DNA of 35,261 nt from positions 1 through 35,261 of the forward strand of contig NZ_SUGA01000049.1 in NCBI RefSeq assembly GCF_004963255.1, written 5' to 3'. The stretch comes from Mesorhizobium sp. (GTDB lineage: Bacteria > Pseudomonadota > Alphaproteobacteria > Rhizobiales > Rhizobiaceae). The position numbers and the translations under genes were made by a program. A model generated the notes under the pieces. It had not been told where the DNA came from, ran no database searches, and worked only from the letters and a program-made list of their open reading frames with translations. Position 1 is the stretch's first letter. Each line of letters starts with the position of its first letter. Shown one piece after another: positions 7,718 through 15,946 of the stretch.

Positions 7718-9802
7718 ATGACGGCGCCGCATCTTCACCTGCTGGGCGGTTTCGACTTTGCTGGCGTCGGGGTGAAGGCTCCCGCCTTCAGCCGCAAAGC
7801 GCGCGGCATGGTGGCCTATCTTGCGCTGCAGGCCGGCCAGGCGCAGTCGCGCGAGAAGCTGGCGGCGCTGCTCTGGAGCCTCAATGGCGAGGCCCAGGCG
7901 CGGATGAGCCTGAGGCAGGCGGTCTCTGCCGTCCGCAAGGCCATGAGCGTCACCGGCGGCGGCCGCTTCCTGACTGATGGCGCGAACATCGCCCTTCACC
8001 TCGACGATTTCGATTTCGACGTGGCGCGCTTCGAGGCGCTCGCGGCGAGTTCCGCACCCGAGGATCTCGAACGGGCCGTCGCGGTTTATCGCGGCGACCT
8101 GCTGGACGGGCTCGGCCTGCGGGAAGAGCCGTTCGAGGAATGGCTGCGGGTCGAGCGCGAGCGCCTGCGGGCGATCGTCGTGTCAGCGCTGGACAGGCTC
8201 ATCAATCACCACATGGCTGCCGGTGATCCGGCTTTCTGCATAAGGGCCGCCTTGCGCCTGGTGGCGATGGAGCCGCTGCGCGAGGACGCCCATCGTGCCC
8301 TGATGCGAAGCTACGCGGCGCAAGGGCGTATCAATCTCGCGCTGAAGCAGTATGAGCTGTGCCGCGACGCGCTGCAGCGCGAGCTGCGGCTGATGCCGGA
8401 AGCCGAAACCCGGCACCTGCATGAGGAGCTGCGCGCCCGCCGCACCGCGCCTCCTGCCCGGCCCCCGGCTTCGAGCGCCGAACCCGACGCCGCGCGACCG
8501 CCCACCCGCTATGTCAAATCGTCTGGCGTCAACATCGCCTATCAGGTGACGGGCGATGGGCCGGTCGACCTGGTCTATGTGCCGGGCTGGGTCTCCAATC
8601 TCGACCTTGCCTGGGGATCGCCGCGCTTCGCGCATGTGCTGAAGCGGCTCGGCTCCTTCTCGCGACTGATCCGCATCGACAAGCGCGGCACCGGCCTCTC
8701 CGACCGCAATGTCGGCCTGCCGACGCTGGAGCAACGCATGGAAGACGTCCGCGCCGTGCTGGACGCGGTCGGTTCCAATCGCCCGGTGCTGTTCGGCAGC
8801 TCCGAAGGCGGACCGATGTGCATCCTGTTTGCCGCCACCTATCCGGAGCGCACCGCGGCCATGGTGCTCACTGGAGCTTATGCCAGGGGCACATGGTCGA
8901 AGGACTACCCCTGGGCCCGAACGGCCGATGAGGTGCAACAGGATATCGACACCGTCGAGCGGCAATGGGGCGAGCCGGCCGACATGCGCAACGCCGCGCC
9001 CAGCCTGATCGACAACATGGTCGAGCGCGAGTGGTTCGCCGCCTATCTCAGGAACTCGGCCTCGCCGGCGGACGCGATCGCGCTATGGCGCTGGGGCACC
9101 GAGATCGACGTGCGCGACGTTCTGCCGGCGATCCATGTCCCGACGCTGGTGCTGCAGAGAACCGGCGATCGGTGGGTGAAGCCGGAGGAAGGACGCTATT
9201 TGGCGGCGCATATCGAAGGCGCCAGATATGTCGAGCTTGCCGGTCGGGACCACGTGATCTGGGGCGAAGGCTGCGACGGCCTGATCGACGAGATCAAGGA
9301 TTTCGTGACCGGTGCGCTGCCGGCGGCGCGGGTGGAAAGGGTGCTGATATCGGTGCTGGCGCTCGCCATCGGCGGCGCGGCCGACGACGCGAAAGCCTCG
9401 GAGCGGGCAGACATCGTTCGCGACGAATTGCTGCTAGGCGGCGGCACGGAAATCAGGCGCTCGCGCGGCAGGCTGCTCGCGGCGTTCCAGCGGCCGACGC
9501 GCTCGATTGAATGCGCGATGGCCATCGCCAATCGACTGAAGCCATGCGGCCTAGAGGTGCGCGCGGCGATTCACATCGGCGAGTGCGAGACGCGCGGCGG
9601 GGATTTTTCCGGCATCGCCATCGAGGTCACGTCGCGGCTCCTGGATCATGCCCGGCCGGGCCAGATCATCGCATCGCGAACGATGCGCGACCTGGTCGTC
9701 GGCTCCGGCCTGGCCTTCCAGGAACAAGGCGAGATGAAAGCAAGCGGCCTGCCGGGCGCGGTCCAGTTTTTTGCCGTCACCGGCGCAGCGCCAGGCCCCT
9801 GA
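7718..9802 (+). CDS. Winged-helix/BTAD regulator fused to alpha/beta hydrolase and degenerate class III cyclase
   Basis: This 694-residue protein has four parts. First is a SARP-like winged helix (about 5-90, with RKARGMVAYLALQAGQAQSR and ARMSLRQAVSAVRKAM). Second is a bacterial transcriptional activator domain of helical repeats (about 95-245). Third is an alpha/beta hydrolase (about 262-535) with nucleophile elbow GSSEG (Ser362), Asp484 in TGDRW and His512 in GRDHVIW, a complete triad. Fourth is a class III nucleotide cyclase-like domain (about 540-688) recognisable from GLEVRAAIHIGECE and PGQIIASRTMRDLVVGSGL. In it the first metal Asp is replaced by LALAIGG and the TxGDG loop by RRSRGR, so catalysis is unlikely. 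ATG 7718 with GGGGTGG upstream is preferred over TTG 7688. It probably senses a small ligand and regulates transcription. Confidence 0.85.
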   Translation: MTAPHLHLLGGFDFAGVGVKAPAFSRKARGMVAYLALQAGQAQSREKLAALLWSLNGEAQARMSLRQAVSAVRKAMSVTGGGRFLTDGANIALHLDDFDFDVARFEALAASSAPEDLERAVAVYRGDLLDGLGLREEPFEEWLRVERERLRAIVVSALDRLINHHMAAGDPAFCIRAALRLVAMEPLREDAHRALMRSYAAQGRINLALKQYELCRDALQRELRLMPEAETRHLHEELRARRTAPPARPPASSAEPDAARPPTRYVKSSGVNIAYQVTGDGPVDLVYVPGWVSNLDLAWGSPRFAHVLKRLGSFSRLIRIDKRGTGLSDRNVGLPTLEQRMEDVRAVLDAVGSNRPVLFGSSEGGPMCILFAATYPERTAAMVLTGAYARGTWSKDYPWARTADEVQQDIDTVERQWGEPADMRNAAPSLIDNMVEREWFAAYLRNSASPADAIALWRWGTEIDVRDVLPAIHVPTLVLQRTGDRWVKPEEGRYLAAHIEGARYVELAGRDHVIWGEGCDGLIDEIKDFVTGALPAARVERVLISVLALAIGGAADDAKASERADIVRDELLLGGGTEIRRSRGRLLAAFQRPTRSIECAMAIANRLKPCGLEVRAAIHIGECETRGGDFSGIAIEVTSRLLDHARPGQIIASRTMRDLVVGSGLAFQEQGEMKASGLPGAVQFFAVTGAAPGP

Positions 9803-9810
9803 CCTTCGTT

Positions 9811-10641
9811 TCAGAACAAAAACGCCGCCGTCGCCGGATCAGGTCCGGTGCGGCCGTCGGCGGAATCCAGACCACGGATGGTCTGCATGTCGTCGGCGTC
9901 GAGCTCGAAATCGAAGACATCGAAATTGCCGGCGATGCGCTCCTGGTGGATCGACTTCGGGATGACGATCAGCCCTTCCTGCAAATGCCAGCGGATGATC
10001 ACCTGCGCCACCGACTTGCCGTGCTTCTTCGCCAGCTTCTCCAGCGTCGGGTCGGACAGCAGCCGGCCGCTGCCCAGCGGGCTCCAGCTCTCGATATGGA
10101 TGTTGTGTTTCTTGTGGAAATCGCGCTTGTCGCGCTGCTGGAAGCGCGGATGCAGCTCGATCTGGTTGACGACGGGCGTCACGCCGGTCTCGCCGATGAT
10201 GCGCTCCAGATGGTCCTGGTTGAAGTTGGAGACGCCGACCGAATTGATGCGACCGGCCTGCTTTAGCTCGACCAGCGTCTTCCAGGCCTCGACATATTTG
10301 TTTTGGGCAGGCACCGGCCAATGGATCAGGAAAAGGTCGATCTGGTCGATGCCGAGTTTTTGCATCGTGTCGTCGAAGGCGCGCAATGCCGCGTCGCGCT
10401 GATGCGCGCCGTTGCGCAGCTTGGAGGTGATGAAGAGCTCGTTCCTCGGCACGCCCGCCGCGCGGATCGCCTCGCCGACGCCTTCCTCGTTGCGGTAGCC
10501 CTCGGCGGTGTCGATGAGACGATAGCCGGCCTCGATCCCCCAGCGCACGACCTTTGCGGTGATGTCGGGATCGACCTGCCACACGCCGAGCCCGATCTGC
10601 GGGATGGTCGAGCCGTCATTGAGTTTGAGCTGTTCGGGCAT
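9811..10641 (-). CDS. Aldo/keto reductase, 2,5-diketo-D-gluconate reductase-like
   Basis: The product is a 276-residue NADPH-dependent cytosolic aldehyde/ketone reductase with the TIM-barrel fold. The catalytic tetrad is visible: Asp44 and Tyr49 in LIDTAEGYRNEEGVG, Lys74 in FITSKLRN and His107 in LIHWPV. The cofactor-binding segment IPKSIHQERIAGNFDVFDFEL is near the C-terminus. Length and closing motif fit AKR family 5 type enzymes (2,5-diketo-D-gluconate/methylglyoxal reductases). The substrate cannot be told from sequence. AAGGAAT precedes the ATG. It is convergent with the large regulator (8 bases between stops) and lies 191 bases downstream of the TetR gene on the same strand. Confidence 0.9.
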   Translation of the reverse strand: MPEQLKLNDGSTIPQIGLGVWQVDPDITAKVVRWGIEAGYRLIDTAEGYRNEEGVGEAIRAAGVPRNELFITSKLRNGAHQRDAALRAFDDTMQKLGIDQIDLFLIHWPVPAQNKYVEAWKTLVELKQAGRINSVGVSNFNQDHLERIIGETGVTPVVNQIELHPRFQQRDKRDFHKKHNIHIESWSPLGSGRLLSDPTLEKLAKKHGKSVAQVIIRWHLQEGLIVIPKSIHQERIAGNFDVFDFELDADDMQTIRGLDSADGRTGPDPATAAFLF

Positions 10642-10756
10642 GGGAGATTCCTTTTGGGAGAGGAGGGCGGTGTACGGGACAGGTGGTGCCGACTATTTAG
10701 GCCGCGGGTTGAGGAATGCCAGTCGCATAGAGAAGATGGCGCGACGCCGAAGCTGC

Positions 10757-10800
10757 CAATCTCCGCCCTCGTGGGGGAGATCAGCAGTTCCCGCGCCGGC
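10757..10800. repeat. Family A palindromic repeat between TetR and AKR genes
   Basis: CAATCTCCGCCCTCGTGGGGGAGATC is followed by AGCAGTTCCCGCGCCGGC. A near-identical ending, GGGGGAGATCAGCAGTTCCGGCGCCG, occurs at about 30876-30902. It is a dispersed non-coding element in the gap between the TetR stop and the aldo/keto reductase start and may act as a transcript-processing or termination point. Confidence 0.65.
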
Positions 10801-10832
10801 TCGCCTCCAATATGGATGGCAGCTTCAGCGCT

Positions 10833-11444
10833 TCACCCCTTCGCCCCGAAACGCAAGCCATCCATCAAGAGCTTCACCAGCCGTCCTGAGCGCTCGCGCC
10901 AGTCCGGCGTGTTCGGGGCGGAGTAGATGCCGCCGAGCGCATGCATGACATCGGAAGAGTCGACGTCGGCGCGGATCTTCCCTGAGGCGGCTGCGGCCTG
11001 GACCAGGCTTCGCATAGCGCTGGAGACGCGGCCGGACGTGTCGGAGAACAGCGTCGAATTGGTGGTGAGCAGCAGCCGCAGGCTGGTGGCCAGGCCGCGC
11101 TTGGTGGCGATGTAGTCGACGAAGCGCTGCATCCAGAGCTCCAGCGCGACATCGGCCGGATGCTCGCGGGCAAGGTCCTCGGCGGCGTGGCAGAGGCCTT
11201 CCACCTCGCGGCGGTAGACCACCTCGACCAGATGCTCGCGCGTCGGGAAATGGCGGTAGAGCGTGCCGATGCCGACCCCTGCCCGCTTGGCGATCTCCTC
11301 CAGCGAGGCGTCGACGCCGTCGCTGGCAAACATCTGCGCCGCCACTTCGACCAGCCTGTCGCGGTTGCGCTGCGCATCGGCGCGCAGCGGCTTTGGCGCC
11401 GGCGCATCGCGCGTCGCTTCAGCGGTCATTTCGGGCTCGGGCAC
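10833..11444 (-). CDS. TetR family transcriptional regulator
   Basis: This 203-residue repressor has an N-terminal TetR DNA-binding domain (about 25-75): RNRDRLVEVAAQMFASDGVDASLEEIAKRAG, broken here by the turn, then VGIGTLYRHFPTREHL, the classic recognition helix. The C-terminal ligand and dimer domain is of the type often annotated next to efflux or reductase genes. The GTG at 11444 is preferred because GGTGGAG lies 6 bases upstream; a TTG at 11459 and an ATG at 11429 are alternatives that change only a disordered tail. A 14-bp palindrome at 11509-11522, 65 bases upstream, is its likely operator. Candidate targets are itself, the downstream aldo/keto reductase and a short leftward-lost gene on the other strand. 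Confidence 0.88.
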   Translation of the reverse strand: MPEPEMTAEATRDAPAPKPLRADAQRNRDRLVEVAAQMFASDGVDASLEEIAKRAGVGIGTLYRHFPTREHLVEVVYRREVEGLCHAAEDLAREHPADVALELWMQRFVDYIATKRGLATSLRLLLTTNSTLFSDTSGRVSSAMRSLVQAAAASGKIRADVDSSDVMHALGGIYSAPNTPDWRERSGRLVKLLMDGLRFGAKG

Positions 11445-11508
11445 TTTTTTCTCCACCAACGCAATATGGGGGGTTGAACCATGACTGGCCAGACCCCAGC
11501 TAAATAAA

Positions 11509-11522
11509 CGGAGGCACCTCCG
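11509..11522. promoter_or_regulatory. Palindromic candidate TetR operator
   Basis: CGGAGGCACCTCCG is a perfect palindrome (CGGAGG-CA-CCTCCG) in an AT-rich setting (TAAATAAA upstream, CTTTTATCATATAA downstream). A second overlapping pair, CTCC-N8-GGAG, extends to about 11533. It lies upstream of the TetR gene and also upstream of an ATG at 11564 on the plus strand that has AGGGGAAG as ribosome site. Assignment to this TetR protein is by position. Confidence 0.6.
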
Positions 11523-11563
11523 CTTTAGTGGAGTGCTTTTATCATATAACCAGGGGAAGCGTT

Positions 11564-11652
11564 ATGTCACCAGATCATGGACGGAAAGCTTCGCCTGATC
11601 GCTGGAGTGAGGGGCATTCTTCGACGCCTGTGGTTGGCAAACCCGCTCGCGA
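11564..11652 (+). other. Stub reading frame behind the TetR operator
   Basis: An ATG at 11564 with AGGGGAAG upstream starts MSPDHGRKASPDRWSEGHSS. After about 30 codons the frame enters the 163-bp inverted-repeat element at 11653-11815 and loses coding character. It may be the remaining start of a gene once controlled by the TetR protein, replaced by the repeat, or may be a non-functional leader. Confidence 0.3.
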
Positions 11653-11815
11653 GTTCGTCATCCTAGGGCGAAGCAAGGAGCGAAGCGACGCGGCGCAGAC
11701 CCTAGGATCCATGCCATACCCTGCGAGCGCGGCTACGGTGCAGAATTCTGGCCCGCCGCGCCCTTCGGCAAAGGTCACGGCATGGATCCTCGGGTCAAGC
11801 TCGAGGATGACGAAC
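11653..11815. repeat. 163-bp palindromic element with 12-bp perfect terminal inverted repeats
   Basis: GTTCGTCATCCT at 11653-11664 is exactly inverted as AGGATGACGAAC at 11804-11815. Inner parts are also complementary (GGATCCATGCC near 11707 against GGCATGGATCC near 11779), so nearly the whole element can fold on itself. No coding capacity is seen. This is the size and form of a rhizobial intergenic mobile element (MITE-like). It accounts for most of the 466-base gap between the TetR and paoA genes. Confidence 0.75.
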
Positions 11816-11910
11816 GCGAAGGTCGCCTCCCCTAAACTCACCCTTGCCCCTCACCCCTCAAGCCCCATTTCCATCCGCTCAAGCGTCCAGCAATCGGAGC
11901 CCGACGCCCC

Positions 11911-12411
11911 ATGAATGACCAAGTCACCATCAGTCCCACCACGCTTTCCATCCATCTCGCCATCAACGGCCGCGACCATGCGCTGGAGATCGAGCCGCGC
12001 GTGACGCTCCTCGACGCGCTGCGCGACCGCCTCCACCTCACCGGCACCAAGAAAGGCTGCGACCAGGGCCAGTGCGGCGCCTGCACCGTCCATGTCGACG
12101 GCGAGCGCGTGCTCGCCTGCCTGACGCTCGCCGCCCAGGTCGAAGGCCGCGAGATCACGACCATCGAAGGCCTGGCCGACCAGGACGGCACGCTCAACGC
12201 CGTGCAGGCCGCCTTCCTCGAACAGGACGCCTTCCAGTGCGGCTATTGCACGCCCGGACAGATCATGTCGGCGGTGGCCTGCATTCGCGAGGGCCATGCC
12301 GGTTCCGACGAGGAAATCCGCGAATACATGGCCGGCAATCTTTGCCGCTGCGGCGCCTATCCGAACATCGTCGCCGCCGTCCGCCAGGCCGCACGGGAGC
12401 TGCGCTCATGA
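11911..12411 (+). CDS. paoA: Aldehyde oxidoreductase, 2Fe-2S subunit (PaoA-like)
   Basis: This 166-residue small subunit of a xanthine oxidase-family molybdoenzyme carries two 2Fe-2S clusters. The plant-type ferredoxin cluster ligands are Cys50, Cys55, Cys58 and Cys70 (KKGCDQGQCGACTVHVDG). The helical-bundle cluster ligands are Cys110, Cys113, Cys145 and Cys147 (QCGYCTPG and NLCRCGAY). It passes electrons from the Mo site of PaoC to FAD in PaoB. Unlike E. coli PaoA there is no Tat signal peptide before the first beta strand, so the complex is probably cytoplasmic. GGAG lies 11 bases before the ATG. Its stop overlaps the paoB start (ATGA). Confidence 0.9.
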   Translation: MNDQVTISPTTLSIHLAINGRDHALEIEPRVTLLDALRDRLHLTGTKKGCDQGQCGACTVHVDGERVLACLTLAAQVEGREITTIEGLADQDGTLNAVQAAFLEQDAFQCGYCTPGQIMSAVACIREGHAGSDEEIREYMAGNLCRCGAYPNIVAAVRQAARELRS

Positions 12412-13391
12412 GAGATTTTTCCTACTTCCGCGCCGACAATATCGAGGCCGCCCGTAATGCGGCCGCCCTGCCCGGCGCGATGCTGCTTGCCGGCGGCACG
12501 ACGCTGATCGATCTCGCCAAATGCGGCGTCGCCGAACCTTCGACCGTGATCGACATCAGCCATATCAAGGGGCTCAACGCCATCGACGTGACCGCCGACC
12601 GCGCCGTCATCGGCGCGCTGGCCAGGATGAGCCATGTCGCCGACGACCCGCAAGTGAAGAACCTCTTCCCGGCGGTGTCGGAAGCGCTGTGGCAGGCGGC
12701 GTCGGCGCAACTGCGCAACATGGCGACCGTCGGCGGCAATCTGATGCAGCGCACGCGCTGCCCCTATTTCCGCGACCCGCAGAACTTCCCGGCCTGCAAC
12801 AAGCGCGCGCCGGGCAGCGGCTGCTCGGCGATCGGCGGCGTGACGCGCGGCCATGCCGTGCTTGGCGTGAGCGAAGCCTGCATCGCCACCTATCCAGGGG
12901 ATCTCGCGGTGGCGCTCGTCGCCTTCGACGCCGAGGTCGATCTCGGCGAGCGCAAGCTCAAGGTCGAGGATTTCTTCCTTGCGCCGGGCGCCACCGCCGA
13001 GCAGGAGCACGACATCCGCCCCGGCGAGGTGATCACGGCCATCGAAATCCCCGGCTCGGCCGCCGCCAGGCGCTCGACCTACATCAAGGTGCGCGACCGT
13101 CAGTCCTATGAATTCGCCGCGGCCAGCGCCGCCGTCGGGCTGGAGCTCGAAAGCGACGGCCGTACCGTGCGTGACATACGCGTGGCGCTCGGCGGCGTCG
13201 CCACGAAGCCGTGGCGCGTGCGCGCCGTCGAGGACGCGCTTAAGGGCAAGGCGCTTTCCGAAGAACTCGTCCGCAAGGCGAGCGAACTCGCCATGGAGGG
13301 CGCCGTCGACCATGGCGCCAACCACTACAAGATCGCATTGGCGCCGCGCGTCATCGCGCGCGCCATCCTCGAATTAGGAGAGACGGCATGA
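12408..13391 (+). CDS. paoB: Aldehyde oxidoreductase, FAD and 4Fe-4S subunit (PaoB-like)
   Basis: This 327-residue medium subunit is of the CO dehydrogenase flavoprotein family. FAD-binding motifs are LLAGGTTLIDL (about 26-36) and ATVGGNLMQRTRCPYF (about 106-121). It has the four-cysteine insertion seen in PaoB-type proteins: Cys118, Cys130, Cys139 and Cys158 (CPYFRDP, ACNKRAPGSGCSAIGG, SEACIA), a probable extra 4Fe-4S site absent from classical xanthine dehydrogenases. The C-terminal CO_deh_flav_C domain (about 215-325) is complete. Start and stop each overlap the neighbouring genes by four bases (ATGA), so the operon is translationally coupled. Confidence 0.9.
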   Translation: MRDFSYFRADNIEAARNAAALPGAMLLAGGTTLIDLAKCGVAEPSTVIDISHIKGLNAIDVTADRAVIGALARMSHVADDPQVKNLFPAVSEALWQAASAQLRNMATVGGNLMQRTRCPYFRDPQNFPACNKRAPGSGCSAIGGVTRGHAVLGVSEACIATYPGDLAVALVAFDAEVDLGERKLKVEDFFLAPGATAEQEHDIRPGEVITAIEIPGSAAARRSTYIKVRDRQSYEFAAASAAVGLELESDGRTVRDIRVALGGVATKPWRVRAVEDALKGKALSEELVRKASELAMEGAVDHGANHYKIALAPRVIARAILELGETA

Positions 13392-15682
13392 CCGTTCATG
13401 ACATGAAGCACGCCGCGTCCGACAGCGCCCGCCTCGAAGCGGTCGGCGGGCGCCTGTCGCGCGTCGACGGCCCGGCCAAGATCACCGGCGCGGCGAAATA
13501 TGCCTTCGAGCAGCAGCTCGAAGGGCTGACGCATGCCGTGCTGGTCGGCGCGACCATCGCCGCCGGCAAGGTCTCGGCCATCGACAGCCGCGCGGCCGAG
13601 ACCGCGCCCGGCGTGCTCGCCGTGCTGACGCCCGACACGATCATGGAACTGAAGGGCGCTTCCGACTGGCTGGGCAACCCGCCGTCGCAGCCGACCTACA
13701 ACCCCCTCGCCCGCGAGGTCACCTATTCCGGCCAGCATATCGCGGCGGTGGTGGCCGAGACCTTCGAGCAGGCGGTCGCAGCCGCGGCGCTGGTCAAGGT
13801 CTGGTATGACGAGACGCCGGCCATCGTCGATCTCAGCGACGGCAAGGCCGGCGACGGCATCCCGATCGACGCCATGACCAAGGAATGGGGCGACGCGCAG
13901 GCCGCCTTCGCCGCAGCCCCAGTGCGCATCTGCGCGGCCTACAACACGCCGCGCGAATTCCAGGCGGCGATGGAGCCGCATGGGCTGATCGCACGCTGGG
14001 AAGGCGACGAGCTGACCATCTGGGAGCCGAGCCAATGGCTCGACGGGATGGCGCGCACTTACGCCGAGTGGTTCGGCGTGCCGTTCGAGAACGTGCGGCT
14101 GGTTTCGCCCTATATCGGCGGCGGTTTCGGGTCGAAGGCGCTGGCGCTGGCGCACAGCGCGGTGGCGGCGGCCGCCGCCAAGATGCTGGGGCGGCCGGTG
14201 AAGCTGGTGCTCAACCGCCCGCAGAATTTCACCTCCTATGGCGGCCGCGCCGCGACGCGGCAAACGGTGGCGATCGGCGCCGACAAGAACGGCAGGATCC
14301 AGTCGATCGTGCATCGCGGCGTCAACGAAACCGCGGTCGACGGCATGTGGGTCGAGCCGCTCGGCTCGGTCACCTCGATCATGTATGCCACGCCGAATTT
14401 CTCCTCGAGGCAGAATGTGGTGCGGGTCAACACGGTGGTGCCTGGCGCAAAACGCGCGCCGGGCGAGAACCCGAGCGCCTTCGGCATCGAATGCGCCATC
14501 GACGAGCTCGCCCATGAGCTTGGGCTGGATCCGCTGGAGATGCGGCTGATCAACTATGCCGAACAGGATCCGCACGCGAAGAAGGCGTGGTCGACGCGCC
14601 AGTTGCGCGAAGCCTTTGCCGCCGGCGCCGAAGCCTTCGGCTGGGCGAAGCGCTCGGCGGCGCCGCGCTCGATGCGCGACGGCCATCAGCTCATCGGCTG
14701 GGGCATGGCCGCCGGCACCTATCCGGTGCGGCGCGCGCATGGCGAGGCGGTGGTGAAGATCCTTGCCGACGGTTCGGTCGTGGTCGAAAGCTCCTCCATC
14801 GACATGGGCCAGGGCACCTACACGATCCTGGCGCAGACGGCGGCCGAGACGCTCGGCGTGGCGGTGGAACGCGTGTCGGTGAAGCTCGGGGATTCCCATT
14901 TCGCCCGCGCGGGCGTCACCGGCGGCTCGCGTCTGGCCGGCGTCATGACCGGCGCCGTCTACAAGGCGGCCGGCCAGGCGCTGGACGAGCTCATCGGCCT
15001 GGCGCTGTCCGATCCGCGCTCGCCGTTCCAGAAGCTGCAGGCGAACACGCTGCAAGTTCGGGACGGCCGTATCGCCTCGCCGCGCGGCGAAGGGCCGGAG
15101 CTGTCGGTCGCCGAGTTCATGGCTGCTGTCGGCCGCGAGCAGATCGAGGCCAAGGGCGATACGCTGCCGGCCAGCACGACAGCGGAGGAGCGCTACGCGA
15201 ACTACACGACCATCGCCAAATCGATCCCGCACACCGAGGGCGACTATTCGCGCCATTCCTGGTGCGCGCATTTCGTCGAGGTGCGGGTAGATGAGGACTT
15301 CGGCACGGTGCGCGTGTCGCGCGTGGTGTCGGCGCTGGATTCGGGCCGGCTCTACAATCCGAAGCTGGCGGAAAGCCAGTGGAAGGGCGGCATCATCATG
15401 GGCATTGGCCAGGCGCTGCTCGAAGAAGGCATCGTCGACCGCCGCCACGGCCGCATCGTCAACGGCAATTTCGCCGACTACATGCTGCCGACCAATGCCG
15501 ACATTCCCGACATCCAGACCATCTCGGTCGGCATCCCCGACCCGCACTCCTCCGCGCTCGGCGGCAAGGGCGTGGGAGAACTGGCGATCGTGGGCATCGC
15601 GCCGGCGATCGCGAACGCGGTGTTCCACGCGACGGGGAAGCGGGTGCGGGATCTGCCGATCACGCTGGAGAAGTTGATCTGA
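13388..15682 (+). CDS. paoC: Aldehyde oxidoreductase, molybdopterin-binding subunit (PaoC-like)
   Basis: This 764-residue catalytic subunit belongs to the xanthine dehydrogenase family. The a/b hammerhead domain starts at LEAVGGRLSRVDGPAKITGAAKY (about 18-40). Molybdopterin cytosine dinucleotide-binding stretches include SPYIGGGFGSKA and SSIDMGQGTYTILAQ. The invariant active-site Glu is Glu731 in GGKGVGELAIVG. The length is normal and the frame is intact. With PaoA and PaoB it should oxidise aldehydes to acids, using water and passing electrons onward. AGGAGAG lies 8 bases before the ATG. The dedicated PaoD/XdhC maturation factor is not in the window and must be supplied from elsewhere. Confidence 0.9.
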   Translation: MTVHDMKHAASDSARLEAVGGRLSRVDGPAKITGAAKYAFEQQLEGLTHAVLVGATIAAGKVSAIDSRAAETAPGVLAVLTPDTIMELKGASDWLGNPPSQPTYNPLAREVTYSGQHIAAVVAETFEQAVAAAALVKVWYDETPAIVDLSDGKAGDGIPIDAMTKEWGDAQAAFAAAPVRICAAYNTPREFQAAMEPHGLIARWEGDELTIWEPSQWLDGMARTYAEWFGVPFENVRLVSPYIGGGFGSKALALAHSAVAAAAAKMLGRPVKLVLNRPQNFTSYGGRAATRQTVAIGADKNGRIQSIVHRGVNETAVDGMWVEPLGSVTSIMYATPNFSSRQNVVRVNTVVPGAKRAPGENPSAFGIECAIDELAHELGLDPLEMRLINYAEQDPHAKKAWSTRQLREAFAAGAEAFGWAKRSAAPRSMRDGHQLIGWGMAAGTYPVRRAHGEAVVKILADGSVVVESSSIDMGQGTYTILAQTAAETLGVAVERVSVKLGDSHFARAGVTGGSRLAGVMTGAVYKAAGQALDELIGLALSDPRSPFQKLQANTLQVRDGRIASPRGEGPELSVAEFMAAVGREQIEAKGDTLPASTTAEERYANYTTIAKSIPHTEGDYSRHSWCAHFVEVRVDEDFGTVRVSRVVSALDSGRLYNPKLAESQWKGGIIMGIGQALLEEGIVDRRHGRIVNGNFADYMLPTNADIPDIQTISVGIPDPHSSALGGKGVGELAIVGIAPAIANAVFHATGKRVRDLPITLEKLI

Positions 15683-15700
15683 GGTCCCGAGATCAAGGTT

Positions 15701-15829
15701 CCTCGCCCCCATGAAATGGGGGAGAGGTGGCTCGGCGAAGCCGAGACGGAGAGGGGGAGCGCCCTACGAGGCCCCCCTCTCCGTCCGCTTCGCGGACACC
15801 TCTTCCCCGCCTTGGCGGGGGCGAGGAAC
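15701..15829. repeat. Family B palindromic intergenic repeat, copy 2
   Basis: This is the same unit as 4321-4485: CCTCGCCCCC...GGGGGAGAGGTGGCTCGGCG, then an inverted partner ending GGCGGGGGCGAGG. It starts 18 bases after the paoC stop codon and could form a long branched hairpin at the end of the paoABC transcript. Confidence 0.8.
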
Positions 15830-15846
15830 CCAAGCCTTGAAAGCGT

Positions 15847-15905
15847 CGGCGGGACAGTGCCCCCCTCTGTCCTGCCGGACATCTCCCCCACAAGGAGGGA
15901 GATCG
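15847..15905. repeat. Family A composite repeat
   Basis: GGCGGGACAGTGCCCCCCTCTG runs into CCTGCCGGACATCTCCCCCACAAGGAGGGAGAT. Its reverse complement matches the elements at 35039-35090 and, in inverse, 35163-35206. Together with the family B element it fills the 264-base gap between paoC and the convergent dehydrogenase gene; no gene is seen there. Confidence 0.75.
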
Positions 15906-15946
15906 GCTGTCGCCACGGCTTCCGCCAATTCCCGACGATGCCCTTC

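Noticed and set aside
11564..11914. Plus-strand frame from 11564 through the repeat element as a full gene
   Set aside because: Most of its length is the 163-bp palindromic element, whose translation has no coding character; only the first ~30 codons could be a gene remnant.
13325..15712. 795-residue open frame on the minus strand opposite paoC
   Set aside because: It is a high-GC antisense shadow. The plus-strand frame has the full molybdopterin-subunit motifs and the antisense product is Arg/His/Asp-rich low-complexity without family signal.
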